Part shown: positions 1-10,722 of the stretch, one piece after another
Position numbering within the stretch: position 1 is the first letter of the stretch
Layout of the letters: each line of letters begins with the position of its first letter
DNA from: Rachicladosporium sp. CCFEE 5018
Lineage: Eukaryota; Ascomycota; Dothideomycetes; Cladosporiales; Cladosporiaceae
Assembly: GCA_002077045.2 (NCBI GenBank)
Contig: KZ111163.1
Location: 7,505-71,504 of the forward strand
DNA length: 64,000 nucleotides
Reading direction: 5' to 3'
Program-made: the position numbers and the translations under genes
The notes under the pieces: generated by a model
Databases searched by the model: none
Told to the model about the DNA's origin: nothing
What the model saw: only the letters and a program-made list of their open reading frames with translations

Positions 1-1426
1 AACTCTATCATCCCTCTCGAACGCCAACAACGCGTACCTGTCCTCCTTGTCGCCAAGTGCGGCACTCCAGAAGAAGAAGGCACATCCAAGCCCGGCAACC
101 GTGGCAAGCGCGACTCCCAAATCATCCTCATGTCCTTCCTCCAGAAAGTCATGTTCGATGAGCGCATGACCGAGCTCGAATACGAGATGTTCAATGGTAT
201 CTGGAAGATCACCGGCATATCCCCCGACTTCTACGAAATTGTGCTCATGGTCGACGCCGATACAAAGGTCTTCCCAGACTCCATGACGCATATGGTCAGC
301 GCCATGGTGCAGGACCCCGAGATCATGGGCCTTTGCGGCGAGACGAAGATCGCCAATAAGACGCAGAGCTGGGTCACCATGATCCAAGTCTTCGAATACT
401 TCATTTCGCATCACCAGAGTAAGAGTTTCGAGAGTGTGTTTGGTGGTGTTACGTGTTTGCCGGGGTGCTTTTGCATGTACCGTATCAAGACGCCGAAGGG
501 AGGGCAGAATTACTGGGTACCTATCCTCGCCAACCCGGATATCGTGGAGCACTACTCGGAGAATGTGGTGGATACGCTGCATAAGAAAAACTTGCTGCTG
601 CTCGGCGAGGACCGATACCTGTCGACGCTCATGCTCAAGACGTTCCCGAAGAGGAAGCAGGTCTTCGTGCCGCAGGCGGTGTGCAAGACGACTGTGCCGG
701 ATAGCTTCAAAGTCCTACTCTCGCAACGACGCCGCTGGATTAATTCGACTGTGCACAACTTGATGGAGCTGGTCCTCGTGCGCGACCTCTGCGGTACCTT
801 CTGCTTCAGCATGCAGTTTGTCGTCTTCATCGAGTTGGTGGGAACGCTGGTACTGCCTGCAGCTATCAGCTTTACCATCTACGTCAGTAAGTACTCACCC
901 TTCTTCCCACCTACACCTTTCCAAGTCAGCCACTAACAACTCCACAGTCGTCCTCGCCCTCAAAGCCGCAATCGAACACACCCCCGCCCCCACCATCCCC
1001 CTCATCCTCCTCATCCTCATCCTCGGTCTCCCCGGCTTGCTCATCGTCATCACAGCCCATCGCCCCATCTACATTTTCTGGATGCTGGTCTACCTCCTCT
1101 CGCTCCCGATCTGGAATTTCATTCTGCCAGTATACGCTTACTGGCACTTTGACGACTTCTCCTGGGGCGATACCAGGAAAGCTCAAGGTGAGATCAAGGG
1201 CGGTGGGAAGGCTGGGCATGCCGTTGAGGGCGTGTTTGATAGTAGTAAGATTACTATGAAAAGGTGGGGGGATTTTGAGGCTGAGAGACGGGTGAGGGGC
1301 TCAGTTGGCTGGGGTAATGGTGGAGGTGGGAGGAGCGACGGGTACGGAAGTGGGGCGGGTGGCTACAGTCAGGGGCATGAGAGGAAGGGGAGTGGGTTGA
1401 GGTATGAGGAGGGGTATAGGGATTGA
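1..1426 (+). CDS. CHS3: Class IV chitin synthase, 3' part (copy 1; 5' cut by window edge)
   Basis: This encodes the C-terminal catalytic part of a membrane chitin synthase that polymerises UDP-GlcNAc. Exons are 1-886 and 948-1426, with a 61 bp GT-AG intron (887-947) containing a CTAAC branch site. The reading frame is open from base 1. The family motifs EDRYL and QRRRW are present, followed by a hydrophobic C-terminal segment. From its first in-frame methionine at 130 to the exon end, the protein matches the complete copy at 44446-48379. In the tail I saw only two replacements (GGGRSDG against GGARSDG, and GSGAGG against GSGTGG). The truncation is a window effect, not visible decay. Whether a full second gene exists upstream cannot be seen. 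Confidence 0.9.
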
Positions 1427-1833
1427 GGTTGTTGGGAAGTTAAGGGAGTCGTGTAAAAAAGCGTAATGGGTGTGCATATGGTAGGGATCTTCGGTAACGT
1501 TGGTGTTGCATTTGGACTCATGGGTAAAGTGGTGCATGCGTGTGTTGGTACTTCAGGCATGTTGATGAGCGCAGATTGTATCGCATCTTGGCTTTACTCT
1601 TACCGGCGCTCACGGGCCTGGTCATTCCTTCCTCATCTGCGCTCACATGTGGACTGCGTGCAACGAATCGTGGAAGATGGCATCACTTCACTGCATACTG
1701 CTCGCTCGACCTCTCTCACATGCCATCACAACCTTGACAGGACAGTTCCGCCACCAGCAAGCTGGCTGTTACACTTCCAGCGAGACTGAAGACTATCCTT
1801 GAACCATACGAGTCTAGTTGATCTCCCGCAACC
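1427..1833. other. Intergenic, duplicated (matches 48380-49133)
   Basis: Short spacer between chitin synthase and BTB locus A. Patches still align with the corresponding spacer after 48380, but that one is about 350 bp longer and much diverged. I see no gene or RNA here. Confidence 0.5.
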
Positions 1834-2640
1834 ATGTTTCCAGTTGGAGTGAGAAGGTCATCGAGGACAACGCAACGGTGTTCAACCCTAAGCCCTCCGC
1901 CCTCGTCAGGCCTTCCGCGCTCTCTGGTGAAGCCTGGTAGGCAGCCAAGGTCGACTGGATACGATGCACTCCTCGAAAGCGGTGCCTTCTCGGACTTCAC
2001 TATCAAAGGATCTGGCGGGCACGAGTGGAGAGTGCACAAGGCCATTATCTGTCCGCAGTATCAAGTACTTCATGAGGGCATGTGCTGGAGGATTTGCGGT
2101 AAGCTTTGGCCGCATCACGCAGCGTCTATGGAATGTGCTGATCATGTATCGACAGGAAGCTAGCAGCGGACCGATCGATCTATCAAGTGACGATGCGAAT
2201 GCACTGGGAGCAGTGATCAAGTACTTCTACACAGGCGAGTATCCGATATCGAGATCCTTCGAGGGCGTCGACCCATATCTTCGACCTTCCGAACCCGAGC
2301 TACTCGAGGACCCTATGCACGTACTGAGTGTATACATCCTCACGGACAAGTATAATGTCGAAAGCCTCACGAGACTGACCGCCGTTCTTTTTTTGCAACT
2401 TGCCAAACGCTCTAAATACAGCGTGGCGTTCAGCACCTGATTGGTAGCGGTGCTAGAGGACACTGGCCCGCGATCGATACTGAGAGGGAGATGTTCGATC
2501 GAATTTGTGCTGAAGAATCGGGCGAGCCTGTTAGCTGACGAGCTCAAAAGCGAGCAGAATGCAAAGGCGTTGAAGGCAGCTCTGATCTGTATCCGGAGTT
2601 CGCCGTGGATCTTTTGGTCGCCAGCTCGCAGAAGGATTGA
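1834..2640 (+). pseudogene. BTB-domain gene A, copy 1 (broken)
   Basis: Remnant of a BTB/POZ protein; the family mediates protein-protein contacts, often as a Cullin-3 adaptor, but no specific role can be given. Exon 1 starts at ATG 1834 and carries the motifs LLESGAFSDF and WRVHKAIICPQ. A one-base insertion after CPQ (near 2060) breaks the frame. A 57 bp intron (2099-2155) separates it from exon 2, which opens with EASSGPIDLSSDD. Exon 2 has a TGA at 2438-2440 at the position where relatives have Trp (FASWLVAVL), and a further one-base loss near 2590 before the conserved YPEFAV motif. The other copy (49134-49840) is broken differently. Three separate lesions make this a confident pseudogene. 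Confidence 0.8.
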
Positions 2641-3269
2641 GCGGCGACTGAGTATTGACGCTTTCATGCGGGAAATCTTGGCGTTACCATGAGTGATTGA
2701 GAAAGCACTGGTACTTCGACGAGAAAATGGGGTCGAAGGGTGATACCACCCAGCTGGCTTTCCTGAGGGCAGGTCGACGAGACGATTGGACTGTGGACAG
2801 AGCTAATTTGGCAGGCTGGCAACGGGTTTGACATCCATCATTAGCTTGACACCATGATGCTACCGTTGTATCGCAGTCCAATCAATCTCTTCCAAGTATG
2901 TGTAATTTCTGTATTGCGTCCCGGTTTCGCTCTTGCCGGGTTCTGTGGCACTGGTCGTTTTTTCCACATCTGATGAGCGCGCAGTGAAGGACACGGATCC
3001 GCTAAGTGGAAGCTGGCTTTACTTTACTGCACGAGACTTCACTCTGCTATTCCCCACTCATTCTGATTGTTGCACGCTAAGCGAACTCCCGTCGACAGAT
3101 ATTCTCATCGTTCCAGGCGCGGCTACCATCCTCGCCCAGCGGTGCAGATATTACTGTCGCCACTCTTCTGCACCCACGGAGATCTTTGATCCCACTTCAA
3201 CTTCGTACACCTATATTTGATTAGCCTGCCACCCTGATTCGCAGATTCATCAACTGCGTCAAAGCTGCG
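2641..3269. other. Intergenic between BTB loci A and B
   Basis: About 630 bp with no convincing coding sequence. Parts align loosely with 49841-50538 (for example the shared stretch around 'actgtggacagagc'), so it belongs to the duplicon but is heavily diverged. No promoter element could be assigned. Confidence 0.5.
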
Positions 3270-4294
3270 ATGGCACACACATCGTCATCAAAGGAGACAG
3301 CTGTTACCGAAATCACAGGGCAATGGGTCAGGAAGCCCAGAGTGAGCGAGTTCGACGGCTTGCTCGAGACTGGCCAGTTTGCGGATAGCGTTGTGGTCTG
3401 CGAAGATCGAGAGTGGAAACTACACAAGGCCATCGTATGTCCGAGGTCGGACTACTTCATGAAGGCATACGGAGGGAATTTTTCAGTAAGTCGACAGCCG
3501 CTTACGTGCCCGATAAAGTCTACCTTGTGAAGCAAAGTACTGATAGCTGTTCTTAGGAGGCTAGTGAGGGTCGCATCGATCTCTCCTGTGACGATGGGGA
3601 TGTTTTGGACGCCCTTAACACATATCTCTACCATGGTCAACCCGATCCGAGTGGCTGGGACCCGAGGAATCTTCTTTGGACGCCGCAACCGTCCGAGATT
3701 CCCGACCACGACCACCCACTACGTCTGCTAAAGGTTCACATACTTGCGGACAAGTATCAAGTGGAGGGCCTGGTGAGATACACTACGGACCGCTTCATGG
3801 CGATTATGGAGAGATTCAAGTATTGCCCTGAGTTTGCCAGCTGGCTGGTTGCAGTGCTTGAGCAAGCTAGTCCCGCCTCGCCACTCAGAAGTACGGCGTC
3901 GACAGTCTGACAAAGGTCACGGCAGACCTGTTCGAACGCCTGGGGTCCAAACACATGTTCGATGGTCCGGAGTTCAGCAGCTGGCTCATCGCAGTCCTGG
4001 AAGACACGAGCCCGACGACTGTCTTGCGGCAATCAATGTTCGACCTGGTACTGCACGATATCGAGTTGTTCTTACTTCGCTAGGAGCACGCCGGATGAGG
4101 GGGTGGATGCTTTCCGAGCGGCGCTGGTGCGATGCCCTGAGTTTGCCGCGGGGTTGTTGTCTTATACTGCGGGTGTGTATGCGGACATGAGGACTGAAGC
4201 AGACACGCCGCTAGTGGTGCATCGTGTCAGGCAGGCGAAAGCAGATCAGGCGGTGAAAGGAGATGCTATCACAGCTACCACATCAAACTGCTGA
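3270..4294 (+). pseudogene. BTB-domain gene B, copy 1 (broken, with internally repeated segment)
   Basis: Exon 1 is 3270-3485 (72 codons, motifs LLETGQFAD and WKLHKAIVCP). A 71 bp intron (3486-3556) follows, then exon 2 from 3557 begins EASEGRIDLSCDD. Exon 2 contains the usual region DKYQVEGLV...CPEFASWLVAVLEQASPASPLR, immediately followed, one frame over from about 3889, by a second version of the same segment (KYGVDSL...FSSWLIAVLEDTSPTTVLRQ). The conserved tail AFRAALVRCPEFA then appears in yet another frame. This looks like recombination between two BTB paralogues that left two partial middles in tandem. The intact counterpart at 50539-51323 has one such segment. The gene is unlikely to make a normal protein. 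Confidence 0.75.
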
Positions 4295-4793
4295 GCTGTT
4301 GATCTCTCCCCGGAAGGAGAGTCGAGCTCAGCCGAGGGTATAGCACGCTAGCAGCCGCGGAGAAGTGATCCTTACGCTTAGATACCAGCCCCAAGCAGTG
4401 TTCATGGCGGAGGTCTTCACGTTGGATACCATGCGGGCGATGGCCAGGAGTGCGAATATCGAGGTATGGCGGACCCTCTTTAGACTAGAGCCTTCAATGT
4501 ACCAACGAGACTTCCAAATTGTAACGTTATAGCCATCAGTGCCGAGATGCGGCGTATCTCCTGGATGATGGTCGTGACAGCACGTGAAAATGAGACTTTA
4601 TTGTCTGTGTTCTGTTTGCGGCCTTAGTTGTGAAGCCACGACGCTCCTGCCTTGTGTCAGATGTGAAAGCCATGCCTTCCTCAAGCTGCACCGACGCAAG
4701 CGCCCCAGAATCTCTTCTACCTGAGCGGTGACGTGTCTCGCATACTAGCTCACCTATTTCGCTCCAATATCGCCTCGTCATCCGGCTGTCACG
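4295..4793. other. Intergenic between BTB loci B and C
   Basis: Roughly 500 bp. Only short shadow reading frames are present, and I see no RNA gene. It corresponds to 51324-51795 in the other copy. Confidence 0.5.
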
Positions 4794-5836
4794 ATGTCCT
4801 TGCCACCACGCCTTGACTTGAAGACGATGGAGCGTGTAACTGCAATGGTCAAGGCGCCTGAAGCGATACCACCAGCAGCGCCGATGTTGAGACCCGCGGT
4901 CACTGCGTTCGGCAGCCTGCTAGAGACTGGCGAGTTCTCCGATTTCGCCGTTATCTGTGGAGAGCGCAAGTGGAAGGTACACATGGCGATACTTTGTCCA
5001 CAATCGGCATACTTCAGGAGCGCGTGTGCTGGCCAATATAGCGTAAGCAGCAGTCCCATGCTCGCGTGTATCAGAAAGATTTAAACCTGACCAGTCGCAG
5101 GAAGCAGGAAGCGGACAGCTCGATTTGTCCTGCGAAGACGAGGCGGCCTTAGATGCCATGATCAACTATATGTATCATGGATGTTACAGCGACGTAGCCG
5201 ACAGTCACAATTCGCCAGCAGATGTGCCATTCCATTTGAAAGTGCACATTCTGGCCGACAAATACGACATCGCCTTCCTGGTGGAGGATGCTGCCTACGC
5301 TTTCCTTAGCATTGCAGACACTCGCTGCTACGAGAAACACTTCTGCAATTGGCTTGTCGCTGTCCAGGAGCAGACGCCTCAGCACTCTATGATCCGTACG
5401 GAATTGTTCAACCTCATCAGAGGCAGATTAGTCGCGCTGTTGAGACATGAGACTGATGACTCCGCGCCGAGGAGCACTGCGGAAGCCGGTTCTTGACAAC
5501 GTGGAGGATGAGGGTGGTCGTGTTGAGGAGGCGAAAGAGAGCGACCCCTACTTCCGCGAAGCTTTGATCAAGTGTCCTGAGCTCGATGCGTCGCTCCTGG
5601 TCAGCATCAGTCGGACGTGGCGGCCATTAGCGAGCGAAGACGTTACACTGCCGGTTGAAGATGGCACGGCGTGGGGAGAGGAGTTCATGCTGGAACGTCG
5701 GGAGCTACGTGTTCGCTGCCGCATCGCGAGTTGTGGGATTACTTTCGCGTGGTCGACTGATCTTAATGAGAATGAGGCAAAGTGTCCGAGGTGTGGGCAG
5801 GTGGTCTTCTGGCCGATGCCTAAACCTGATGCGTGA
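4794..5836 (+). pseudogene. BTB-domain gene C, copy 1 (one frameshift before zinc-ribbon tail)
   Basis: Exon 1 is 4794-5042 (83 codons; LLETGEFSDFAVICGERKW, then KVHMAILCPQ). The intron is 5043-5100 (58 bp, with a CTGAC branch site). Exon 2 from 5101 starts EAGSGQLDLSCEDEAAL and stays open to a stop near 5494. The rest of the protein (REALIKCPELDASLLVS, then a Cys tail CRIASCGITFAW...CPRCGQ) continues in another frame to 5836. I found no convincing intron to bridge the two frames, so I call a single frameshift in the linker at about 5450-5500. The copy at 51796-52782 is intact. An unnoticed intron or a sequencing error would rescue this gene. Confidence 0.65.
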
Positions 5837-6681
5837 ATGACAGGCGAGGGCAGGCGGTAGTATCTGTGCGACTACGGCCATCGGTCTTAGCACGGATGCA
5901 TTGCTAGCACTTTCTGGGAAGGGCGATCGGTGCACGCGAATGATGCCTCTGGATGAAGAGGCATGTCCAATGCGACATCGTTGTAGAGAGGGAACGATTC
6001 GTACATCCACGGTCGGGCAACTCTTGCGCTACTCTGTTACGTAGCTTGTTGCAATAGGAAATAACCTTCGGCCATTGTTCATATCGTTGTAGTAAGGGTG
6101 CCTTACTTCGTGCTGCGAGCTTACTTTCAGTAGAGTAAGCTTACTGGGAGGACGGCTTCTGTCAAGGGCATCGGTAGGGAGTAGCAGATCGACCATGTCC
6201 GACGTAAGGCGCAGCGGAACGAGCAACGCAATCACGCTAACGAACGTACGATCGCGGAACGCCACGACTCCTCCTCGTCAAACCACCATGTGACCGCGAG
6301 CAAACTAATGTAATATGATCATCGTTCCCACCACTCCCTCCAGAATTCAAATCGAGGTTATATTGGCTCAACATTAAGACGCACGCGCACGTATTAAGTC
6401 CAAGGGCATTCTCCTCTTAATCCAAGTTCGATCCATTAGCCTGCCATGAATATCGCTTGGGCAAACCATCAATGTCAGTAATAAAGGAATTCCGATGTGT
6501 GCTAGTCCCAGCCGCCGAGCTGATGGCCGTCGATGAGAACTTTCCCATCCCACGCAGGCTAGCGGGTAAGGGTTTTGATGTTTCGCTGGTTGTGAGGTGA
6601 GGGGTTCTTTCTGCGTCTTTGCGGTAGGTGGCACGTGAGCGTGAGTTGAAGCGCGGGGCAGAGGGGCTGTCCGTTCGACTG
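5837..6681. other. Intergenic between BTB loci C and D, conserved in both copies
   Basis: About 840 bp, clearly alignable with 52783-53510. It includes a tRNA-like stretch with possible A-box and B-box sequences (around 6360-6440) that does not fold as a tRNA. No protein gene is supported. Confidence 0.5.
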
Positions 6682-7230
6682 ATGTCCGTGGATCGTCGAG
6701 TGCTCAAAGTTGTCGGATGCATGAGCCTGCTCGAGACTGAAGAGTTCTCAGACTTGACGATCATCTCACATGTGACAGCTGTGAAAGAAATGGTGCAAAA
6801 GGCAATCGACAGCATACAATCGGAGTTCTTCAGCAGAGCCTGTACAGGAGGCTTCAGCGTAAGATACCCTTAGTAGATGGTGCATTGCATCGGATCGTGG
6901 ACACGCTGACACTACCCAGGACACAGCGAAAGTGACACAGTATTTCTCCTGCGATGATGGGGTGCCACTGGGTCTGCTTATCTCCTACCCGTGCACGGGC
7001 AAGTTTCCAGAGCTCAAATGCCAGACAAAGACGTCAACGAACCCCCTACGGAAGATCGGCGATAGCGGACCATAGCCGTGTCCACGTGCAGAGCCAGAGG
7101 CAAGATGCTGGGGGTGTGGCACACGATGTCGCGATCGACTAGAATTGCCAAATGATCTTCGATCAGTCGGTCCGGGGTTGCGACAAAATGACATGCCACC
7201 ATCCTGGAAGGCGCTGTACGGGGGAGTGCG
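6682..7230 (+). pseudogene. BTB-domain relic D, copy 1
   Basis: A degraded member of the same BTB family. The first exon still reads MSLLETEEFSDLTII and ends FFSRACTGGFS at a GTAAGA donor near 6860, with an acceptor about 60 bp later. The second exon begins with the remnant FSCDDGVPLGLLISY (family: LSCDDxxALxxLIxYLY) but soon runs out of similarity. Even the first exon has lost the conserved WKVHKAI core (here EMVQKAIDS). The matching copy at 53508-54110 is more decayed. The right boundary is approximate. Confidence 0.6.
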
Positions 7231-7546
7231 CTCATACCGTGACGCCGGGCTGAGTGTCTGTGATCGTGTTTCTAGTGGACAATGGTCGAAAGAAAGAACG
7301 AACGGAGTTCACTGCCATATCGCTAGGGTAAGGATCGCGATTACCCGGCGTTAGCGTCGTCAGCTGCCGACCCAATCATAGCCTGTGCTGAGACGCGTAC
7401 GCGACCTCAGATGTCCAGCAAGCCATGGCGCTCGGCGTGCACTTGCCCTCTTACAGCATCTTCAAGCCCCCGTGTCACCTTCAATCAATCGCTTGCCCTT
7501 TGACTTCAATGCATCACTAGCCCACCTTCCCTCTCAATCGCTCAGC
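7231..7546. other. Upstream region of Env7-like kinase, copy 1
   Basis: About 315 bp between relic D and the kinase start. In the other copy the corresponding stretch is 54111-54413. The reading frame of the kinase stays open some way upstream of its ATG, but that part begins at a non-ATG codon and differs between copies, so I treat it as 5' leader. Confidence 0.5.
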
Positions 7547-8794
7547 ATGCAACAATCCCAGCCCTCAGCCCTCACAACCCTCTCCTCCTACATCCTCGAT
7601 GCGCTCTGGTCCCTCAGCCAAGCACTAAACTGCTTTCCCTCAAATCCTTCTCTCAAACTCAACGGTACACCTTACAAGATTCTCCGCCTCCTAGGCGAAG
7701 GCGGCTTCTCATACGTCTACCTTGTACAACCAGCCAACTCTCCCACACTCTATGCGCTAAAGAAGATACGATGTCCCTTCGGCGCCGAGTCAGTTGCGCT
7801 GGCGATGCGGGAAGTGGAAGCTTACGCGCTGTTTGAGGGAATGGAGGGTGTGATCGCGAGGGTTGGGTGGGAGGTCAAGGACGAGGGCGGGGAGGGCGGG
7901 AAGACGGTGTATGTGTTGTTGCCTTACTACAGGAGGGGAAACCTGCAGGACGCTATCAATGCGAATCTGGTCAACGGCAGCAGATTCCCGGAGCGGAGGT
8001 TGATGGGGCTGTTCCTTGGGGTGTGCAGGGCGTTGAGGGGGATGCATCGATATCGGGTGAGAGGCGGAGAGGGCAGGAAGAAGGCAGATGCAGCGCACGA
8101 GGAGCGGAGAAAGCACGCAAGGCGAAGGAACGATGTGGGAGAGGACGAGGAGGATAACGAGCCACTGATGGAGGGAGAGGTCATGGGTGCCCAGGAGGGC
8201 GTGGAGGAAGGTCAAATACGAGCATACGCTCACCGAGACATCAAGCCAGGCAACATCATGATCTCGGACGACGGCCGACAACCCATACTAATGGACCTCG
8301 GGTCCCTCCAACCCAGTCCAACACTCATCACAAGCCGAGCCATGGCACTACAAGTCCAGGACCAAGCAGCAGAGCACAGCACCATGCCCTACCGCGCACC
8401 CGAGCTCTTCGACGTCCAGCTCGGCTCCTCGATAGATACGAAGGTCGATATCTGGTCCCTTGGCTGCACACTATACGCTTGTCTTGTCGGCAAATCGCCG
8501 TTTGAAGCACGATCGGAAGAGACCGGTGGCTCCCTTAGCCTATGCGTCCTCGGTGGCGACTGGCGATTTCCTGATGAAGGTCCGGCAGAGGCGAAGCGAG
8601 GGAAGCAGAAGCTTAGCGATGCTGAGGATGGGCAGAAGCGGGACGATGGAATCAGCGAGCCTGTGCGAGAGATAGTGCGACGGTGTCTGACAGTCGAGCC
8701 GGCGGACCGACCAGACATCGAGGCGCTCATACGCATGGTGGAAGACTGCATAGCGGCATCACCTGAGGACGGAGATGCTGATAGTGATGATTAG
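7547..8794 (+). CDS. ENV7: Env7/STK16-type Ser/Thr protein kinase, copy 1
   Basis: A 415-residue protein kinase of the NAK/STK16 (MPSK1) family; yeast Env7 is a palmitoylated vacuole-membrane kinase that restrains membrane fusion. Visible elements: glycine loop GEGGFSYVYLV near residue 49, catalytic Lys in YALKKIRC near 72, AHRDIKPGNIM near 227, DLG in place of DFG near 250, and the segment EHSTMPYRAPELFD. A charged insert rich in Arg, Lys and Glu lies between the lobes before the HRD motif. The start is the ATG at 7547 (MQQSQPSAL), where the two copies become colinear; upstream in-frame codons lack an ATG. The copy at 54414-55661 has the same length, with about ten replacements by my count. 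No intron is needed. The gene is intact. Confidence 0.88.
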   Translation: MQQSQPSALTTLSSYILDALWSLSQALNCFPSNPSLKLNGTPYKILRLLGEGGFSYVYLVQPANSPTLYALKKIRCPFGAESVALAMREVEAYALFEGMEGVIARVGWEVKDEGGEGGKTVYVLLPYYRRGNLQDAINANLVNGSRFPERRLMGLFLGVCRALRGMHRYRVRGGEGRKKADAAHEERRKHARRRNDVGEDEEDNEPLMEGEVMGAQEGVEEGQIRAYAHRDIKPGNIMISDDGRQPILMDLGSLQPSPTLITSRAMALQVQDQAAEHSTMPYRAPELFDVQLGSSIDTKVDIWSLGCTLYACLVGKSPFEARSEETGGSLSLCVLGGDWRFPDEGPAEAKRGKQKLSDAEDGQKRDDGISEPVREIVRRCLTVEPADRPDIEALIRMVEDCIAASPEDGDADSDD

Positions 8795-9136
8795 GATTTC
8801 CAGAAGGCGCGTGTAAGAGTATGTATCAGTAAGCGAAGCGATTGTCGCAGTGACTTCTTGTCGCAGTCACCTTCATGTTCCAGGACTGGTACCAGCCGAT
8901 CGACATAAAGCGCGTATTCACTTACGCCCCCAGCGCACTGACCTATTCCGGCCCGCCAGCACATTTGCAGCACTTGCACTTCTGCAGTTCCTGCTGCTCT
9001 TTCCTCGAACACTCAACGATCACCTACAGTATACAGATAACTCAATACATCGTTGCGCATACAGGAGAACATGTACAACATCGTCACTGATCCCAGTCCA
9101 GGATGTACTAACCCCCATCACCAACCCGACGCAGGC
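8795..9136. other. Spacer between kinase and BTB locus E, copy 1
   Basis: About 340 bp, highly similar to 55662-56004 in the other copy. It ends with a TACTAAC-type branch site and a CAG acceptor just before ATG 9137, which suggests a 5'-leader intron for locus E. Confidence 0.45.
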
Positions 9137-10088
9137 ATGGCCACCCCAATCGCAATGGCGGCGAAGAAGTCCAGCGCGAATGCAACGTGGGTACTGGCGC
9201 ATGGCACACAATTCTGCACAGCTGCTTACCCGCATCCAGCTTACTCGCAACGGGCAACTTCAGCGACCTTACGGTCGTCTGCTGTGGGAGGGAGTGGCTT
9301 CTACACAGGAGCGTTGTCTGCATTCGACCTAGTTCATGAAGGCATGCACTGGTATGTTCCAGGTAATCACACTCACGAATTTTCACTGATTTCGGCTACG
9401 GTGCTAATAGCCTTCGAGCAGGAGGCGCAGACCAGACGCATCGACCTCAGTGCCGACGATCCAGCATTACTCCACGCAATGATTACTTTCCTATATCGAT
9501 GACTACTATAAGCCAATGAACATTGTCAAGGCGTATCCAGAGGAAACTGTCGATGCCGAGCCGGATGCCTTGTTCCACCTCCACTTGAGCGTATTGGCCG
9601 ACAAGTACGACATCGCTGCCCTCGATCACATGAGCATCAGCCGCTTCCACGCCCTCGCCGAGGCCAATTGGAACAAGCCATGCTTCGCCGACTGGGTCTA
9701 CCAGGTCAACACAATCGATACTCAACGAGACTCGTTCATCAAAGTGGTCAACGACATCATGGCCAAGCACTTCCTCGAAATCGTGCAGCCCACCGAAGAC
9801 AACCAGGCTGTCTACCACGCAGGCGGCTCTAGCTTCGGCTTCACGGTCGCTCAGAAGTTCCTCGCAGGACGCACTTGGCGCTGCGGCCGCGGTTGTGGGA
9901 CTACGTTCACGATGCATGAGTCGTGCTCCTTCCAAAAGTACCAAGTACCCAATGGCACGCCAACGGGCTGCCCGTGCTGTGGGGCACTCGCGAAGAAGCT
10001 GGAGGAGTGGGATCCGAACAGGATCACAGGACCCGGAAGTGTGCGTCTCCTGCGGGCCGAGGATTTCGACTTGTGGACGCCATATTGA
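9137..10088 (+). pseudogene. BTB-domain gene E, copy 1 (5' exon broken, Cys-rich tail intact)
   Basis: BTB protein with a C-terminal Cys-rich tail (CGRGCGTTF...CPCCG), distinct in sequence from the tails of loci C and F. Compared with the copy at 56005-56980 this one has lost 4 bp in a tandem TGCA in exon 1 (near 9320), turning the ...ICMHSTYFMKACTGMFQ segment out of frame, and 2 bp near 9497 in exon 2 (cctatatcga against cctatatatcga). The intron is 9363-9421 (59 bp, same in both copies). After the second deletion the frame is open from 9516 to 10088 through the whole tail. A further shared frame problem before the BTB domain affects both copies, so a correct start is not evident. Confidence 0.7.
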
Positions 10089-10722
10089 ATTGACGCTGGC
10101 GCATTTCATGGCCCACCCGTCTCGATCAGCGTAGGCGCCCGGATAACTTTACGACTTTACGACTTTACGACTTTACGACTTCTCTGCGGGATTCAACGGC
10201 TGCCCGGAGCATGCGGCGAGTGGCAGTCTCTTTGATGCGATGAAGGATGCCAGGGCTCAGCGTGGGATACTCGAGACATACCTGACCTTACGCCTGGATG
10301 GAATTTGGATGTGCTGGCATGTTCAGTTGCATGCTTAATAGGAAACGTAGAGTGTCACCCTTCAACATGCAGCACTACATCTCCAACACCGCTTGCCAGA
10401 ATTCGCACAACTACACTGTTCCTGCAGCACAGCGTACGCTCGCTACTCTATACTCTGGACTATCACACAGGCCGGATGCTCTGTTGGTGTACGTACGTTT
10501 CCAAGCGGCTCGAGAGGAAGGCTTTTGCAGATAAATGACTGAGGGTCGTCGTTTGCTCTCACTTGTATTCGCGGGTAGCATACGCTGCGTAAGAGCAGCT
10601 CTTAATTTGGGAACTCGTAAACATATTCCAGTGTAGTGCAAGAAGCGTGAAAGGTAAAACCGAACGTATGTGAGCTCAGGTGCGCTATTTGCGATCGTGC
10701 TAACCCACTGTCGTTAACTTTG
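10089..10722. other. Intergenic, downstream of BTB E, copy 1
   Basis: About 630 bp between convergent genes, over 90% similar by eye to 56981-57605. It holds an 8-bp tandem repeat (listed separately). I see no gene. Confidence 0.5.
10148..10179. repeat. Tandem 8-bp repeat, four units (tttacgac)
   Basis: Four perfect units of tttacgac. The corresponding position in the other copy (57040-57063) has three units, the first with one mismatch. It is a small variable-number repeat that distinguishes the two copies. Confidence 0.9.

Noticed and set aside
1..130. Copy 1 chitin synthase as a truncated pseudogene
   Set aside because: The frame is open from the first base and splice sites are intact; truncation is due to the window edge.
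2438..2440. RIP (repeat-induced point mutation) as the cause of BTB decay
   Set aside because: The stop at 2438 (TGG to TGA) is not in a CpA context, most lesions are indels, and duplicon ends are nearly unmutated. Only CAA to TAA at 56826 fits RIP, and one change is not a signature.
6355..6440. Possible tRNA or tRNA-derived element (also 53220-53310) with A-box-like tggctcagcggt and B-box-like agttcgatcc
   Set aside because: The acceptor and anticodon stems do not pair and the D-stem has a mismatch in copy 2 and is lost in copy 1. At most a decayed tRNA-like sequence.
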